64,000 nucleotides of DNA from the NCBI GenBank assembly GCA_021234155.1, contig JAJEKV010000003.1, positions 15,610,386 to 15,674,385 of the forward strand, read 5' to 3'. Under the pieces are notes generated by a model. That model saw nothing but the letters and a program-made list of their open reading frames with translations. It was not told the DNA's origin and ran no database searches. Positions 23,001 through 33,590 of this stretch are shown piece after piece. Positions within the stretch are counted from its first letter, which is position 1. Each line of letters starts with the position of its first letter. This DNA comes from Isoetes taiwanensis. Taxonomy: Eukaryota; Streptophyta; Lycopodiopsida; Isoetales; Isoetaceae. A program made the position numbers and the translations under genes.

Positions 23001-23539
23001 CATATTCTTGTATTCATTGCGAAATAGGATACAATCGTTTGGACATGCATGTATACAATTATATTCCAATCCCATTTCGCGTAGTAACTCTCTTGCCTCC
23101 CTTCTATTTTTAGGAAGGCAATTGTCACTTGGAAGTATCTCACCAAGCAAACTTGAAAAAAAGGGACAAGTGTCAACTCAAAGATAAATAAAGTGACAAG
23201 AAAACTTGTAAAACAACTCAAAATTATAACATACCTAAGAAGCTCTGACACACTGTTATTGCTCCAACCCGATTTATGTTGCAAGTTGAGGATGAGCAAA
23301 CATGTCGCTAGACGAGATGTCTTTGCACCAGGATACAAAGGCTTTCCAGCCTCGGAATATAGAACCTTCCCTGTGCAGGTGATGTTGTCTGTCTCATCTA
23401 CGTCCATTTCGTCCCTGACAGGAAAATAATTTTGTATTGTGTCAAACAATCCAGCTTCAGGGCAGAACTCACTTTCGGAGGAGGAAACTTCTACATCGTC
23501 GTCCTCATCATCCGAGGACTGCCCCTCATCATTTGTGGG
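20023..23539 (-). CDS. CACTA TNP2 transposase with DUF4218 and DUF4216-like regions
   Basis: Exons with good splice sites: 23235-23539, 22598-23151, 22332-22505, 21669-22261. A further exon ends near 21409, another runs 21345 to about 20977, and the last is within 20023-20601. Order along the protein: acidic start; TNP2 N-terminus (HACPNDCILFRNEYKN, CPKCKESRY); IPPWMATKPGHMMLTLIVPG; LDPMHIFKNVAHSLWRHLTG; RLDYWCDLKVVHLLDP; EIVETLCMLEMIFPTSFFD; DUF4218-like LPREIMLVGPAPSRWMFFLE; DUF4216-like FIFPSQVKQVFFHDNPGDKK. It would cut and paste the element by binding its ends. Codon phase is continuous over the first four exons. The acceptor at about 21656 and the junction after 20977 (where the good RRLHNERRTAREAY continuation is in another frame) suggest small lesions, so activity is doubtful. 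Confidence 0.85.
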
Positions 23540-23828
23540 CTGTCAAACATAAACCATTTTTGGATTAGTGAATGTTTCAATGTTGGTTGTATTCTATATT
23601 CAAATTCTAAACTATATTTAATCCTAAATGAATAAAAAGAAATAGTCATCATGTCTCTTTCATACACGTACATGATACATTATATTTTTATGAGATCACA
23701 TGGGTTTATGAGTATATGATACTTATAAACACGACATCACTCAACTTATACCTTAATATAGCGCGCACTATATTTTATTAATATAATATAGTCTACTTGT
23801 AAAATTGCACCAAAGTGCATACATCATT

Positions 23829-24527
23829 TCAAGTTATGGTCTTAGGTCTAGGGTTATGTTTTCGTCCATAAGGAACAATAATAGGGTCACCCTTTTGTTG
23901 ACGTTGTCTTCGTTTCGGAACATTCCTTTTAAAAGAATAGTTAATAAACAATTCATCCCCTGGTTTTAGACTTCGCGTAGCACAAACACGAACATATGGT
24001 CCGATATGGCCATGCATATAACGCAAGTCATGGTCCTCTGTCTCCTCAAAATCTGCATTTGTCAACTCTGGACGATTACGCGAGCTATTTATGAGCCCTG
24101 CAATATTCCCATGAAGACTTGGTCGACCATCAACATATATCAACTCATTGCGAAAAACATCTTGACCTTGACTTCTACGTTCTGACCAAGATGCAGCATT
24201 CAATGTCATGCCATAAGTAGACATGCTTGGCATGAAGGATGCTAGTTTTTGCCATGTACCCCATGGGTACGAAGGACCACCATATGCCATCAATATTGCT
24301 ATTTCTCCCGGTCGCACATTCACGTGATCTAAAATATACAAACCTCGACCTGCTGCTGGTAAAAGTTTTGATGGTGCAATCATGTATTTATGGCCCCAGT
24401 ATATAAACTCCTCTAGCATAGAAGGTAGTTGTCCATCCCAACATCCCATTGTCATGCGGTCAAATGGAATAATGCCAGCTTTGAGGGAATCAGGGATTTC
24501 ATTAGTAAAATCCCCCTCAGTCTCATC
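23829..24527 (-). CDS. SET-domain protein carried inside the CACTA element
   Basis: The frame is open from an AG acceptor at 24527 to a stop at 23829, about 230 codons. The first in-frame ATG is at 24455, so a 5' exon may exist. SET hallmarks appear in order: GRGLYILDHVNVRPGEIA (start of the SET fold), DGRPSLHGNIAGLINSSR (equivalent of the cofactor-binding RFINHS segment, with the His replaced) and DELFINYSFKR (terminal Tyr-containing motif). A basic tail, RNVPKRRQRQQK, follows. SET domains methylate lysines, usually in histones, using S-adenosylmethionine. It has no pre-SET cysteines. It lies about 290 bp upstream of the TNP2 gene on the same strand, within the transposon. It could be a captured host gene or a standing component of this CACTA family. 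The frame is intact, and a TGTGAT microsatellite lies just upstream (about 24541-24566). Confidence 0.75.
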   Translation of the reverse strand, partial: DETEGDFTNEIPDSLKAGIIPFDRMTMGCWDGQLPSMLEEFIYWGHKYMIAPSKLLPAAGRGLYILDHVNVRPGEIAILMAYGGPSYPWGTWQKLASFMPSMSTYGMTLNAASWSERRSQGQDVFRNELIYVDGRPSLHGNIAGLINSSRNRPELTNADFEETEDHDLRYMHGHIGPYVRVCATRSLKPGDELFINYSFKRNVPKRRQRQQKGDPIIVPYGRKHNPRPKTIT

Positions 24528-25659
24528 TGCATGAGCAACAATCACAATCACAATCACAATCACAAATAGTAAGTTTGTTTCCAATTTTCGTAGAGTTCAT
24601 TCTTTACTTAGAAATTAGTAGTCATTTTTTCCAAACCAATTTTCTTTGGATATCGAATGGCTTTCCAATGGCCTGGTTATGCTGGTTCGGTTCGGATGCA
24701 AGTATAGACTGGTTGTGCTGGTTCGGTTCGGACTCAAGATTCAGGAGGACTCGAAATCGAATTTTCATAGCTGAATAGTTTCCATCAAAATAATCTTCAT
24801 TGTATTTATTCAAATGTTAATATCATTTGATTGGTTTTAATTTATATGATTCGGACTCTTTTGAAATACTGTAGCCTTCTTTGAAGCCATGTATTCCTTT
24901 CTTACAATAGTGATTTGTAATCTGTCAAATTTTTTAGTTCATTCCCATTGATCCTCACAGCTTATCTTATTATTTGCACAAAGGAAATTTATGTTAGGAT
25001 TCATGTTATGATCAAATTTATCTGTTATGATGCAGGCATGAACTTGCTTGCCTTCTGCAAAGTAGAATATTCAAGCCCTCCCCCTGTTATAAGGATGTTA
25101 AGTGCATGAACTGTGCTGGTTTTCAGAATATTCAGTTTTGACTGTTTTGCACATTGACTGGAAATGCGACCTGTTATTTCTTGCATGCCATCTCATGCGT
25201 GAATTTGTTTAGAACACTAAAGAGATGCCACATTTCTATAAGGCATCTGTTGAAATAGTTGCAATGCTGCACTCAGAATACCTTGCTGTGCACATGCCAT
25301 GTGCAGCCAACCATCTTTATCCACAGTTTCAGATGTAGCCTCGGGGTTATCTAAATAACCTGCAAATGTTGAATACACAATATGAATATGAACTCTAATG
25401 TATCACTGTATCATGCAAGATCCTTTGATCTGCAAACTCATTCAAGCCTTTAATCCTGCCATGCAAGATATGTCATTTGAACAATGGATAGTAAAAAATA
25501 TACAGCATTTTAATACAGCAGCCCAACATTGGGAAACAAAGTTCCCTGAAAGCAGTACCATGTTATGTCTTCAGAATACACGTTTCTGAAAGCAGCACCT
25601 TCAGAGTACATGTAAGCTAACACAATCCTACAAACATATCTTCTGTTAGAGCATAGATG
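24528..25659. other. CACTA interior without a recognised gene
   Basis: This contains a (CACAAT)n microsatellite at about 24541-24566 and a repeated CTGGTTCGGTTCGGA word at about 24690-24735. No coding motif is visible on either strand. It separates the SET gene from the 4-coumarate:CoA ligase-like fragment. Confidence 0.4.
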
Positions 25660-26254
25660 TTAGCTATCATTGTTAGCCATTCTTATAAGGAGGAAGAGAC
25701 TTTCCAGTTTCCAGATCAACAATTTTACTTCCACGTTTGGCATAATTCTTCCTGCTGAACCAACGGGTCCTGATCCTGCTGCCCCAACCCAGTAGATTCT
25801 GTCAATCCATATCCCTGTTTGAAACATCACGACAGAGATGACTGCGAAGGCATTAACATAGCTACTGACATAGGATATACAATGCCTGACTAAGAACAAT
25901 TGAGGTACCTGACTAAATTTTGGGACATGAGGATATTTTTCTATAAACGCGTCAATCGTGTCTTTTCCAAGGGGCGCAGCACCACTGCCCACAATTTTCA
26001 GAGAGCTAAGATCATACTTGTTTACCAAGGAATGCTTAAGAAGTGCAATTATTATTGGAGGCACAATGGGCAGATAAGTAACTTTGTACTTCTGAACTGC
26101 TTCCAGCATATCAACAAAATCAAACTGAGGCAGTATGACTATGGTGGCACCAGATCTCAACGTTTTGCAAGCCAGCCACATAAGGCCAGCAACATGAAAT
26201 AGGGGTACAAGAGCAAAGGCAACATCAGTATCCTCTGCCTCTTCTTCCTTTTCT
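25660..26254 (-). pseudogene. 4-coumarate:CoA ligase-like (acyl-activating enzyme) fragment
   Basis: On the minus strand, from an acceptor at about 26254, the frame encodes ALVPLFHVAGLMWLACKT, LRSGATIVILPQFD, KYKVTYLPIVPPIIIALLKH and SSLKIVGSGAAPLGKD, the middle of a plant 4CL or OPC-8:CoA ligase family enzyme. After KFSQ comes a GT donor and an intron of about 100 bp, then GYGLTESTG, the characteristic continuation. Two single-base frame breaks follow, before PVGSAGRIMPNVEVK and again before VDLETGKSLPPYKNG. The N-terminal AMP-binding P-loop exon and the C-terminal domain are absent. The retained intron shows capture at DNA level rather than through mRNA. It sits inside the CACTA element and is not expected to make an enzyme. 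Confidence 0.88.
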
Positions 26255-27708
26255 GAAATAGAAGAATCTTATTCATCCTTTATACCACCTATCATAGCAA
26301 CACCAGCAATATGTAAAGTACAGATGAAGAGAATAAAGTAACCGTAGATGCAAGACACTCTCTCATAGATGCAAGACTCTCATCCGGTTGACTTATTATT
26401 AAGTCTGGGCCCTGCATATAATACCTGAGATGGTAAAAACGTGTTGCCCTAGAAGTCCTAATCTATATGAAATGCAGAAATGGAGAGCCACAGATTTGCT
26501 AATACACTACAAAAAAGCTACCTCAATAAGCCTGGTAAATTTACCTCAGTCACGATGCAAGCTACACCTTGAAGTACAGGTTACACCTACAGGTACAGGT
26601 TGAACTCATTTTACGCTACACCCAGAAGTACAGGATTATCATCCACCTACAGGATTATCATCCACCTGCAGGATTAATATGCTCTGTTTGAGCTGGCTCA
26701 TTGGGCGTATGATTGCTGAACAGAACACTGATGTTTATTTAGAAGGAATGCAGAAGATTTTGATTGAAAGAAAGCTAATGCAAATTTAGATATTGATATG
26801 AGCGGACATGCGCCTGTCTTGAAGGCATTGGCTTAAAATCTTACCATATTCTTTTCTAATCTTGCCTTTAGGTCCCATTTAAGCCCAGCTTGCTTATAGT
26901 TATATTTGATTTTGATGAACGAAATCATCATGTGTAAGCATCCCTATTTCTTCTTCATCAATGTAAACAGGCTATCTCAAATATGTTCCATCGACATTGA
27001 GTGGAGGCAGACATTTTAATGGGCTGTATATGCTTGCAGAAGCTGTAGTTTCGTTGCTTGATCTGCAAAGGGAGGATGAATTGGCATGTTTAAGATCAGT
27101 TAACAATACAAGTGCTTTACATGTTCAAATTTCCTGTGACAAGTTTAAACTATGGTAAACTCCCTTGGGTGTATTACGGGAGCCCTTGACTTGGTTAGAC
27201 GATCCCGATCAAATCTGGATATAACAGGCAGTAACAGCAGCATATGACAGCACTGACGGCTTCCTAACAATATGGATAACAGTCTACATTACAGCAACGG
27301 CCGATGCTACATTACTTAGCAAAAGCTACAGTATTTTTATTCATCTCATTGTGACAATGATAGGGATATATTGAACATATCATTGCTTGCTTGAATATAC
27401 CTTTACTATTTTCCCTTGAATATGCCATTGCTTTTTAAGTTGTGGTTTTTTTTACAAGTTATGTTAAGAATAAGGTGTTAGCAATTGAGAAATGGTTTGG
27501 TCCTTGCACTACAGCTCCATAAAAGCAGTGGCTTACGTTTGTCAACAAGCCTCTTTGAGATGTTAATATCAAATTGAAACCATGTCAAAACCCACTGTTT
27601 CGAGTCATCTTAATTTCAATATTGGAACCATGTCAATACCATGTTCTTCATTGATGTTATCTCAATTACATTATTTCTTAAATTCTAATATTTTCTTACT
27701 TTTTCTAG
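26255..27708. other. CACTA interior, no confident gene
   Basis: This holds short imperfect repeats near 26560-26680 (AAGTACAGG, CTACAGGATTATCATCCACC twice) and otherwise unassigned sequence. A further captured exon might lie near 26975-27075 on the minus strand, after a TTTGCAG acceptor, but the similarity is too weak to call. The plus-strand gene starts at the end of this stretch, and an ATG at 27582 precedes its first supported exon. Confidence 0.35.
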
Positions 27709-29640
27709 TGACAACAAGCAAAAGCAACAAGGGCAAAGGGCCGTTGGTGTCCAACGCTACCTCTACCTCCGAGGACATGGCTCGAATACTTGCTAATATG
27801 GATGTTGAAAATCTAAAGGCGATACAAGAACAAATTGCCAGTAGATTACAGTCTACCCCGTCAATAACCAAGTCCTCGAAGCGAAGAGCTAGCAGTTCTT
27901 CTTCTACTCATTGGACGGGTAAGCGCCAGGACTCATTAAGCATTGAACAACATCCACTCACTATAGATGAGGATGCATACTCGAGTGACCGCGAGGAGGA
28001 AAAAGCAATGGAGGTCGAGTTTACAAAGCTTCCGAAAGGAGAGGTATGATCAATTTTATTGTTTCGAGATGTAAGTAATGCTCAATTAGGTGTGATTTTG
28101 TTATAGGTCTTCTATTCAAAGGGAGGTAGCCTTCATATGGACGAGCAGGGACGAGGCTTTACAAATACTTGTGCAATTGCCATGCGGCATTATTGTGGTA
28201 GTCAGATCAACAAAACATGGCCACAAGTTAAGCAAAGCCGAAAATATGAAGCTGTCGAAGCAGTGCAGAGGACTTATGGAAAGGGTGTTTTTGTGGAACA
28301 CATCCTTGGAATTATGGCGAAGAGATGGAATCGTTGGAAGTATGTTTCTTTCTCCAACCTTATCTAATTATTTGTCTTCTTCCTTTTCCCTTTTTTTTTT
28401 TACACTTATCATTAGATATATGCATACTAATTCGCACTTAAAAATAGGGACAACTTGCGCAAGAAGGTACGCAAAGGAATAAAATGCAGGCCCATTAACG
28501 TCTCGGAAGAGGCATGGAAAATATTCAAAGCCTCCACGTTCCAACCACATGAGCATCAAAGGAGAGCTGCAGCTGCTAGGAAATATGTTCCAAAGACTGG
28601 AAGAGGAGGATGCGATGGAATACGTGCAGCATATGTATAATATATCTCTTGTTTTTTCTTGTTTTTTGTTATGCTCAATATTATTGTCTGAATGCTGGTT
28701 AGAGTATTAATTAGATTAATGAAGTCTTCTTTATTTTTATGCGATACAATTCAAGTTCAAAGATTGGGGTCTTTACCCGGGGGACGAAATCTTGGACAAA
28801 ATTAAACCGATAGGGTATAAAGCGTACAGAGAAATGATGATTGAGGATGGACAAGAGCCAGGATCTGTAAGTTATTGAGTAAGTTATTTTTTTTTCTCTT
28901 GTAAGTCATCTAACTTATCTTTATTTCATTTGGTTTTTGTAGTTTAACCCTCGAGATTTTTGTGGACCAAAAGCAAGGAGTCGAACACAAAAGGAAAATA
29001 AAGTATGATATGACATTGTAGCATCTAAATATTTCTTTTGTTATTCTATTATTCCATGTGTCTTCTTAACTTTACACTCTACTTTCCATATTAGGAAGAC
29101 ATAGTAAAAGAGGTTGAGGATGATGAAGACGAAGGGGAAGATGAGGATCCAAATTATGAGGCTGGGGATGAGAGCGAGGATGAGAGCGAGGACGAGGACG
29201 AGGACATGGACGAGGAGGACGAGGATGATGACGATGACCGTAATGGAGATCAAAATGATGATCCGGATCAAGTTGAGGATCGAGATCAAGGTGGGAATGA
29301 GAAAGAGGATGAAGACGTGCATGAAGAACAACAGGTGTTGCAACATCGTCCGCTTGAGGTATACATCAAAGTTTACTTTTGATGTTCACATATGTAATTT
29401 ATTATTAGATTTATAAACATCATAAGTATTTCATTCCAGGAACCAATAGAAAAGGAGGAGCATTTCGATAAAGACGATCATGACAAAGTGGAGAGGGCAT
29501 CTGATAATGAGGGCGATGCATATGCGGAAAACTATTACAGGCGTAAGGATGATATTGGCGCTTCATCACGGAAGATTGCAAAACTTATTGCTCGACGGAA
29601 CATTGAGAAATACAAGAAGATTGCTAGATCACATCGTTGA
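27709..29640 (+). CDS. second CACTA gene, En/Spm (Transposase_24-like) protein
   Basis: Seven exons with GT-AG borders: 27709-28043, 28107-28339, 28449-28634, 28756-28866, 28943-29002, 29095-29358, 29440-29640 (stop TGA). Protein order: Ser/Lys-rich start; GKGVFVEHILGIMAKRWNRW and NVSEEAWKIFKASTFQ followed by RRAAAARKYVPKTGRGG, the pattern of the plant Ptta/En/Spm transposase family (Pfam Transposase_24 as I recall it). A long acidic Asp/Glu tract (exon 6) and a basic end (KIAKLIARRNIEKYKK) follow. Such proteins are thought to bind subterminal repeats and assist the TNP2 transposase. All seven exons are open, so it may be functional. The first exon's 5' limit is uncertain, since an in-frame ATG lies 127 bp upstream at 27582 but an acceptor (TTTTTCTAG) suggests an earlier exon. 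Confidence 0.8.
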
Positions 29641-30500
29641 TTTCAGTATTTGACGTCTCTTTTCAACTATGTACTATGGAATTTTCTACTTATGTTCTAT
29701 GGTTTCTGTAGACTTTATGCAATACTATGAATTTTGCTACTTATATTTTATGGTTTCTTGTTGCAATAGTAAAATATAATTAAAGTAGTTGTAGAACGTG
29801 TTTCAATGTTCCTGAGTTCATAAGATATAAATTTACAACTTAGATAGCCCTCCCTTTAATTTAATCAATGTGAAAAAAGGGATGTGGGATAATTGATTCG
29901 TGAATTGATGTATGGGCTGACTCATGGACTGATGCATGAGATGCCGCTATAACTAACACAAATAGTGCCTTCTATCCTGATATTAAAACCGACTCTAATT
30001 GTGACATATTGACTGACTCTAATTCTAACGCTATAGATATTCTATTCTGACGCTACTTCTGACCCTCAAACTGATGCTAATGCTGCCTAAAGTCTGACTC
30101 TAATTGTGATGATAGAGTTGACTCTAGTTCTAACACTATAAATGACTCTAATTGTGACTCTATACTGACTTTAATTGTGATAGTCGAGCTGACTCTAATT
30201 CTAACACTACCTTTGACTCTAATATTGACTCTAATGCTGATGGTAGAGATGTCTCTAATTCTAACGCTATGGTTGACTCTAATTCTAACAGTATGGTTGA
30301 CTCTAATGTTAACTCTAATGTTGATGGTAGAGATGTCTCTAATTCTAACACTATGGTTGACTCTAATCATGACTCTATGTCTGCTGCAAAACTGACGCTA
30401 AATTCTGACGCTAATGCTGACGTTTAAACGACAGAGCTTAGAGTCAGTTGTAGCGTCAGCCATAGTGTCATTTTAAGGACCTTTTTTCGATTTTTTCTGT
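29641..30500. repeat. CACTA right subterminal repeats
   Basis: From about 29890 to 30460, TGACTCTAATT, TCTAATTCTAACGCTA and close variants repeat at 10-25 bp spacing, matching the left-end motif. Open frames across it give Leu/Glu/Ser/Thr-rich peptides that merely translate the repeat. The terminal CACTA word itself is missing or altered. Confidence 0.7.
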
Positions 30501-31527
30501 CTAAGTTTATAACTAGGTTCGACTTTTTGCAGCCATGTCTTGCAGCCAGGTGATTCTAGCAACAACCAGATCCACGTGCACCCCTCAGCGTGGCGGTGGT
30601 CGAGTTTGAAGCTGCGTTGACGCAGCTTGCGGCAGGCTCCTGCAACTGCAAAAAATATCTTCCATGTGAACGTGCCATAAGACTGCAAGCAAACTTCATA
30701 TGAGGTATGCCCCCTATTTCCGAGTTTGTTTTCGAATCCCCTGCTTTTTCTTTGATTTCACGCAGTAGCAGCAGAAGTCCGTATATATCAAGCGAGATCG
30801 GGTTAATGTGGCCAGAAATTCCGTTATTGGCCACTCCATCCCCATCCAACCCATCGATCCGCTTTATCCCCATGGGTTTTCGCAGCCATGCCCCATTCAT
30901 GGGGCAGAGGGGGTGCCATGCTTCAGCAACCATGCATATCCCATGCTATGCCCCTTATGCATTAACTGCAACAATCCATCCGGTCTGCCAACCGTACCTG
31001 CCCAATTCACTTCAATGATTTCTGTTCTACACTCCTGTACGTGAAATGGATAGTTCGCGCAGGAATAAGGTCATTCAACCTCTTCAGCCTGTTGAAATGC
31101 CTTGCTCCCGAAGAAATTCCCTTCGGATCAAAAATCCTCTTCTACCCATTCCCCTTCCCTGCTACTACTTGAATCCGCCGGCTTGTAGGAGATGGCGGCC
31201 GACGTAATTGATCCCGGGGTGGAGAAGGTAAGCTGTTAATGGTTGGCTCTTTCAATTTGGGAAAACCCCGTAAGCAGCAAATTGTATCGAATTTCAGAGG
31301 CCCCATTCAAGATATTCCCCAATTCAGATCCTTCCCATTCAAGATCCTCCTCCAGGCCCGTTTTCAAGGAAGGATCTGATATAGAAAATCGAAGATCACC
31401 ATACAGTCGCAAAGAGTGGCTCTGTTGCTATTCCTTGCTGCTATATTCCAACAAACAGAGTTTCAGACTTCATCACTGGGGAGCAGAATTATCCAGGGTT
31501 TTAAGAAGATCGTGAGGTCAGTGATTG
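30501..31527. other. unassigned region with possible host exon
   Basis: Plus-strand frames at 30707-31044 are rich in Pro, Cys and Ser. An ATG at 31048 opens a 53-codon frame (MDSSRRNKVIQPLQP...). Another ATG at 31192 opens MAADVIDPGVEK, followed directly by a good donor (GTAAGC). One of these may be a first exon, but they are in different frames and I cannot link either to a downstream exon with confidence. Confidence 0.3.
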
Positions 31528-31875
31528 TTAATGTGGCCATAACCCAACTCTTAAATTTGGCGTGGGGTGGTACTGATGGTAAGTTTAGGAAAGGGAGGTA
31601 GTGATTTTGAACTGAGTGATGGTTAATGTGGCCATAGTCTGTTGCCTCAGGCATTGGGTGGTTTAATAAGTGGTTAATGTGGCCTTTGGGTGGTTAATGT
31701 AGCCTTTAGTAGTGGTTAATGTGGCCATACTTAGTGCAGGGCCCTAAGTGCAATTTAATTTGGCAAAGGGAGGTGGTGGTCTATGTGGCCTTTAGTGGTT
31801 AATGTGGCCCTATTTAATGCAAGTTAGTTAATGGTGCCTTAGGCCTTAGGTGGTGCTGGTTTGTTAATGTATATA
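31528..31875 (-). repeat. array 1 of the GGCCACATTAA motif (inverted orientation)
   Basis: About eight irregularly spaced copies of TTAATGTGGCC, the reverse complement of the motif that forms arrays 2 and 3. Spacing is 20-60 bp rather than tight. It lies directly before the SWIM-finger coding stretch. Confidence 0.8.
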
Positions 31876-31921
31876 TGTTTGAATGTTTCACATAGTAATT
31901 GAAGTTTGGTTTTTTTGTTTT

Positions 31922-32900
31922 AGCTACCACTGTGGCTATGGGCCAAAAGATCTCCGTAAGCAACCTCGTGAAGTAAAGCACAAGACAAAGCTAGAGGTTT
32001 CGAAGCACGCCTTGAGAGGTAGGAGGATTGACTGGTTGATCTACATGCTCACTTGTAGATTGGAAACACACCTTCTCTATGACAGGTTCAAGAAGGATGA
32101 GGGTTTCAAAGTGAATAAGAGACAGAGCACATAGTTGAGACAGCAATTATAGGGGCACGTGTCATTCCTGATGAGGCTGTTAGATGGTTGAACTTCAAAG
32201 ACGGGAGGGCAGAAGTGTGGAGTCAAAATATGGATGCATGGGATGCCAGCCGAGAGGCCGTGCCCTACCTTGTGGATGTTGCCCATGAGCATTGGTCATC
32301 TTGTGACTGCCCTTGGGGTATGAAAGGCAACATATACAAACACCAGGTCAAAGTGATCCAAATGATGGCCAAGTACAGTGAGGAGGACATTTTAAGGGTT
32401 TGTGGAACATTGCATGGTTCTCAAGCTGGCGGTTTAGAGAACTGAGGGCATTTGGAGAGGCATACGATGATGGTTTTCTTGATAACAGGGCACCATCCAG
32501 TCCAGAGGATACTTGCACATTGGTACAAGGGTTGGAGGATGACAATGGTGAGGAGAAGATTGTACATGAGGATGGCATTGGTGAGGAGAAGATTTCCCCC
32601 ACCACAAGAATTGAGAGTAGCATAAATGCCAGCATGACCCGCATTAGGGAGACCATATCTAGTAGCCCACAGGTTGCATTGGAGGCGGATTTCCTGCTAC
32701 GGGAGCTTAGTTTGAAGTTGGAGAGACTGACAACTTCCAAGTTAGACACTGTTGCTGCACCCAGTCTATCCATTGTGGAGGACTTCAATGGAAAAACATT
32801 GGTGAGGCCAGTTCCATTCGTGGAGTGTCGGAAGAGGCGAAAGAAGCTTGTTGATTCTAGTGTGTTTTCGCGAGAGTGTGAAGGGCACCTTCAAGAGTGA
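31922..32900 (+). pseudogene. C-terminal part of a SWIM zinc-finger, transposase-derived protein
   Basis: An exon-like start follows a TTTTAG acceptor at 31921. The first frame gives HALRGRRIDWLIYMLTCRLE. After a frame change near 32125 comes IPDEAVRWLNFKDGRAEVW and then CDCPWGMKGNIYKHQVKV, the SWIM pattern CxC...(C)xH in which the third Cys is Tyr. After a second frame change near 32400 a Ser/Glu-rich tail runs to 32898. From memory the layout resembles the C-terminus of plant SWIM zinc-finger proteins that descend from transposases (MULE-like). The catalytic N-terminal part is absent. With two frame breaks and a lost zinc ligand it is probably non-functional, unless the breaks are short introns. 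It is flanked by arrays 1 and 2 in opposite orientations. Confidence 0.55.
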
Positions 32901-32920
32901 AGGATGTGGCATATGTTCCA

Positions 32921-33590
32921 TGTCCACATTAATCCTTGGCCACATAAACTCATTTTGTTCAAAGTGTTAGCTTTTCTTTTAAAGTGTTACCATGATTTAA
33001 AGTGTTACCATGACCACATTGATCCATGGCTACATTAATAATGGCCACATTAACCTATGGCCACATTAAAACATGGCCACATCAACCCATGGCCACATTA
33101 AACCATTTTGGTTAATGTGGCCACATTAACCCATGGCCACATTAAACCATTTTGGTTAATGTGGCCACATTAAACCATGGCCACATTAAACCATGGCCAC
33201 ATTAAGCCATTTTGGTCACATTAACCTATGGCCACATTAACCTATGGCCACATTAACCTATGACCACATTAACCCAAGGCCACACTAACCACTATAGCCA
33301 CATTGACCTATGGCCACATTAACCTATGGCCACATTAACCCAAGGCCACACTAACCACTATGGCCACATTAACTTATGGCCACATTAATCTAGGGCAACA
33401 TTAACCCATGGCCACATTAAACCATTTGGGTTAATATGGCCACATTAAACCATGGCCACATTAAGCCATGGCCACATTAAGCCATTTTGGTCACATTAAC
33501 CTATGGTCACATTAATCCATCGCCATATTAATCCATAGCCACATTAACCTATGGCCACATTAACCTATAGCCACATTAACCTATGGTCTA
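32921..33590 (+). repeat. array 2 of the GGCCACATTAACC motif
   Basis: Dozens of near-tandem units of about 16 bp, consensus CTATGGCCACATTAAC. Most are in one orientation. At two places (33111 and 33153) a reversed unit abuts a forward one, creating a palindrome of GGTTAATGTGG with its exact reverse complement. Confidence 0.9.

Larger units (their letters stand above)
18885..30500. mobile_element. CACTA (En/Spm) transposon, about 11.6 kb, with passenger genes
   Basis: The left end is CACTACAAGAGAAATGGGG at 18885. Both ends carry dense subterminal repeats built on GACTCTAAT. Inside are a TNP2 transposase (minus), a SET-domain gene (minus), a 4-coumarate:CoA ligase-like fragment (minus) and a second En/Spm-type gene (plus). 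The right terminal CACTA word is not seen. The best candidate end lies near 30490-30510, where the reverse complement reads ACAGAAAAAATCG, so the right border is approximate and the 3-bp target duplication could not be confirmed. The two transposon genes are divergently oriented, unlike the single transcription unit of classical En/Spm. Confidence 0.85.

Noticed and set aside
29041-29346. Hydrophobic Ile/Leu-rich minus-strand frame resembling a membrane protein
   Set aside because: It is the antisense of the Asp/Glu-rich exon 6 of the En/Spm-type gene.
30077-30395. Long Leu/Glu/Ser/Thr repeat proteins on both strands
   Set aside because: They are translations of the CACTA subterminal GACTCTAAT repeats and not genes.
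33000-33590. CRISPR-like array
   Set aside because: Repeats are short, nearly contiguous and lack unique spacers, and the sequence is plant nuclear DNA.
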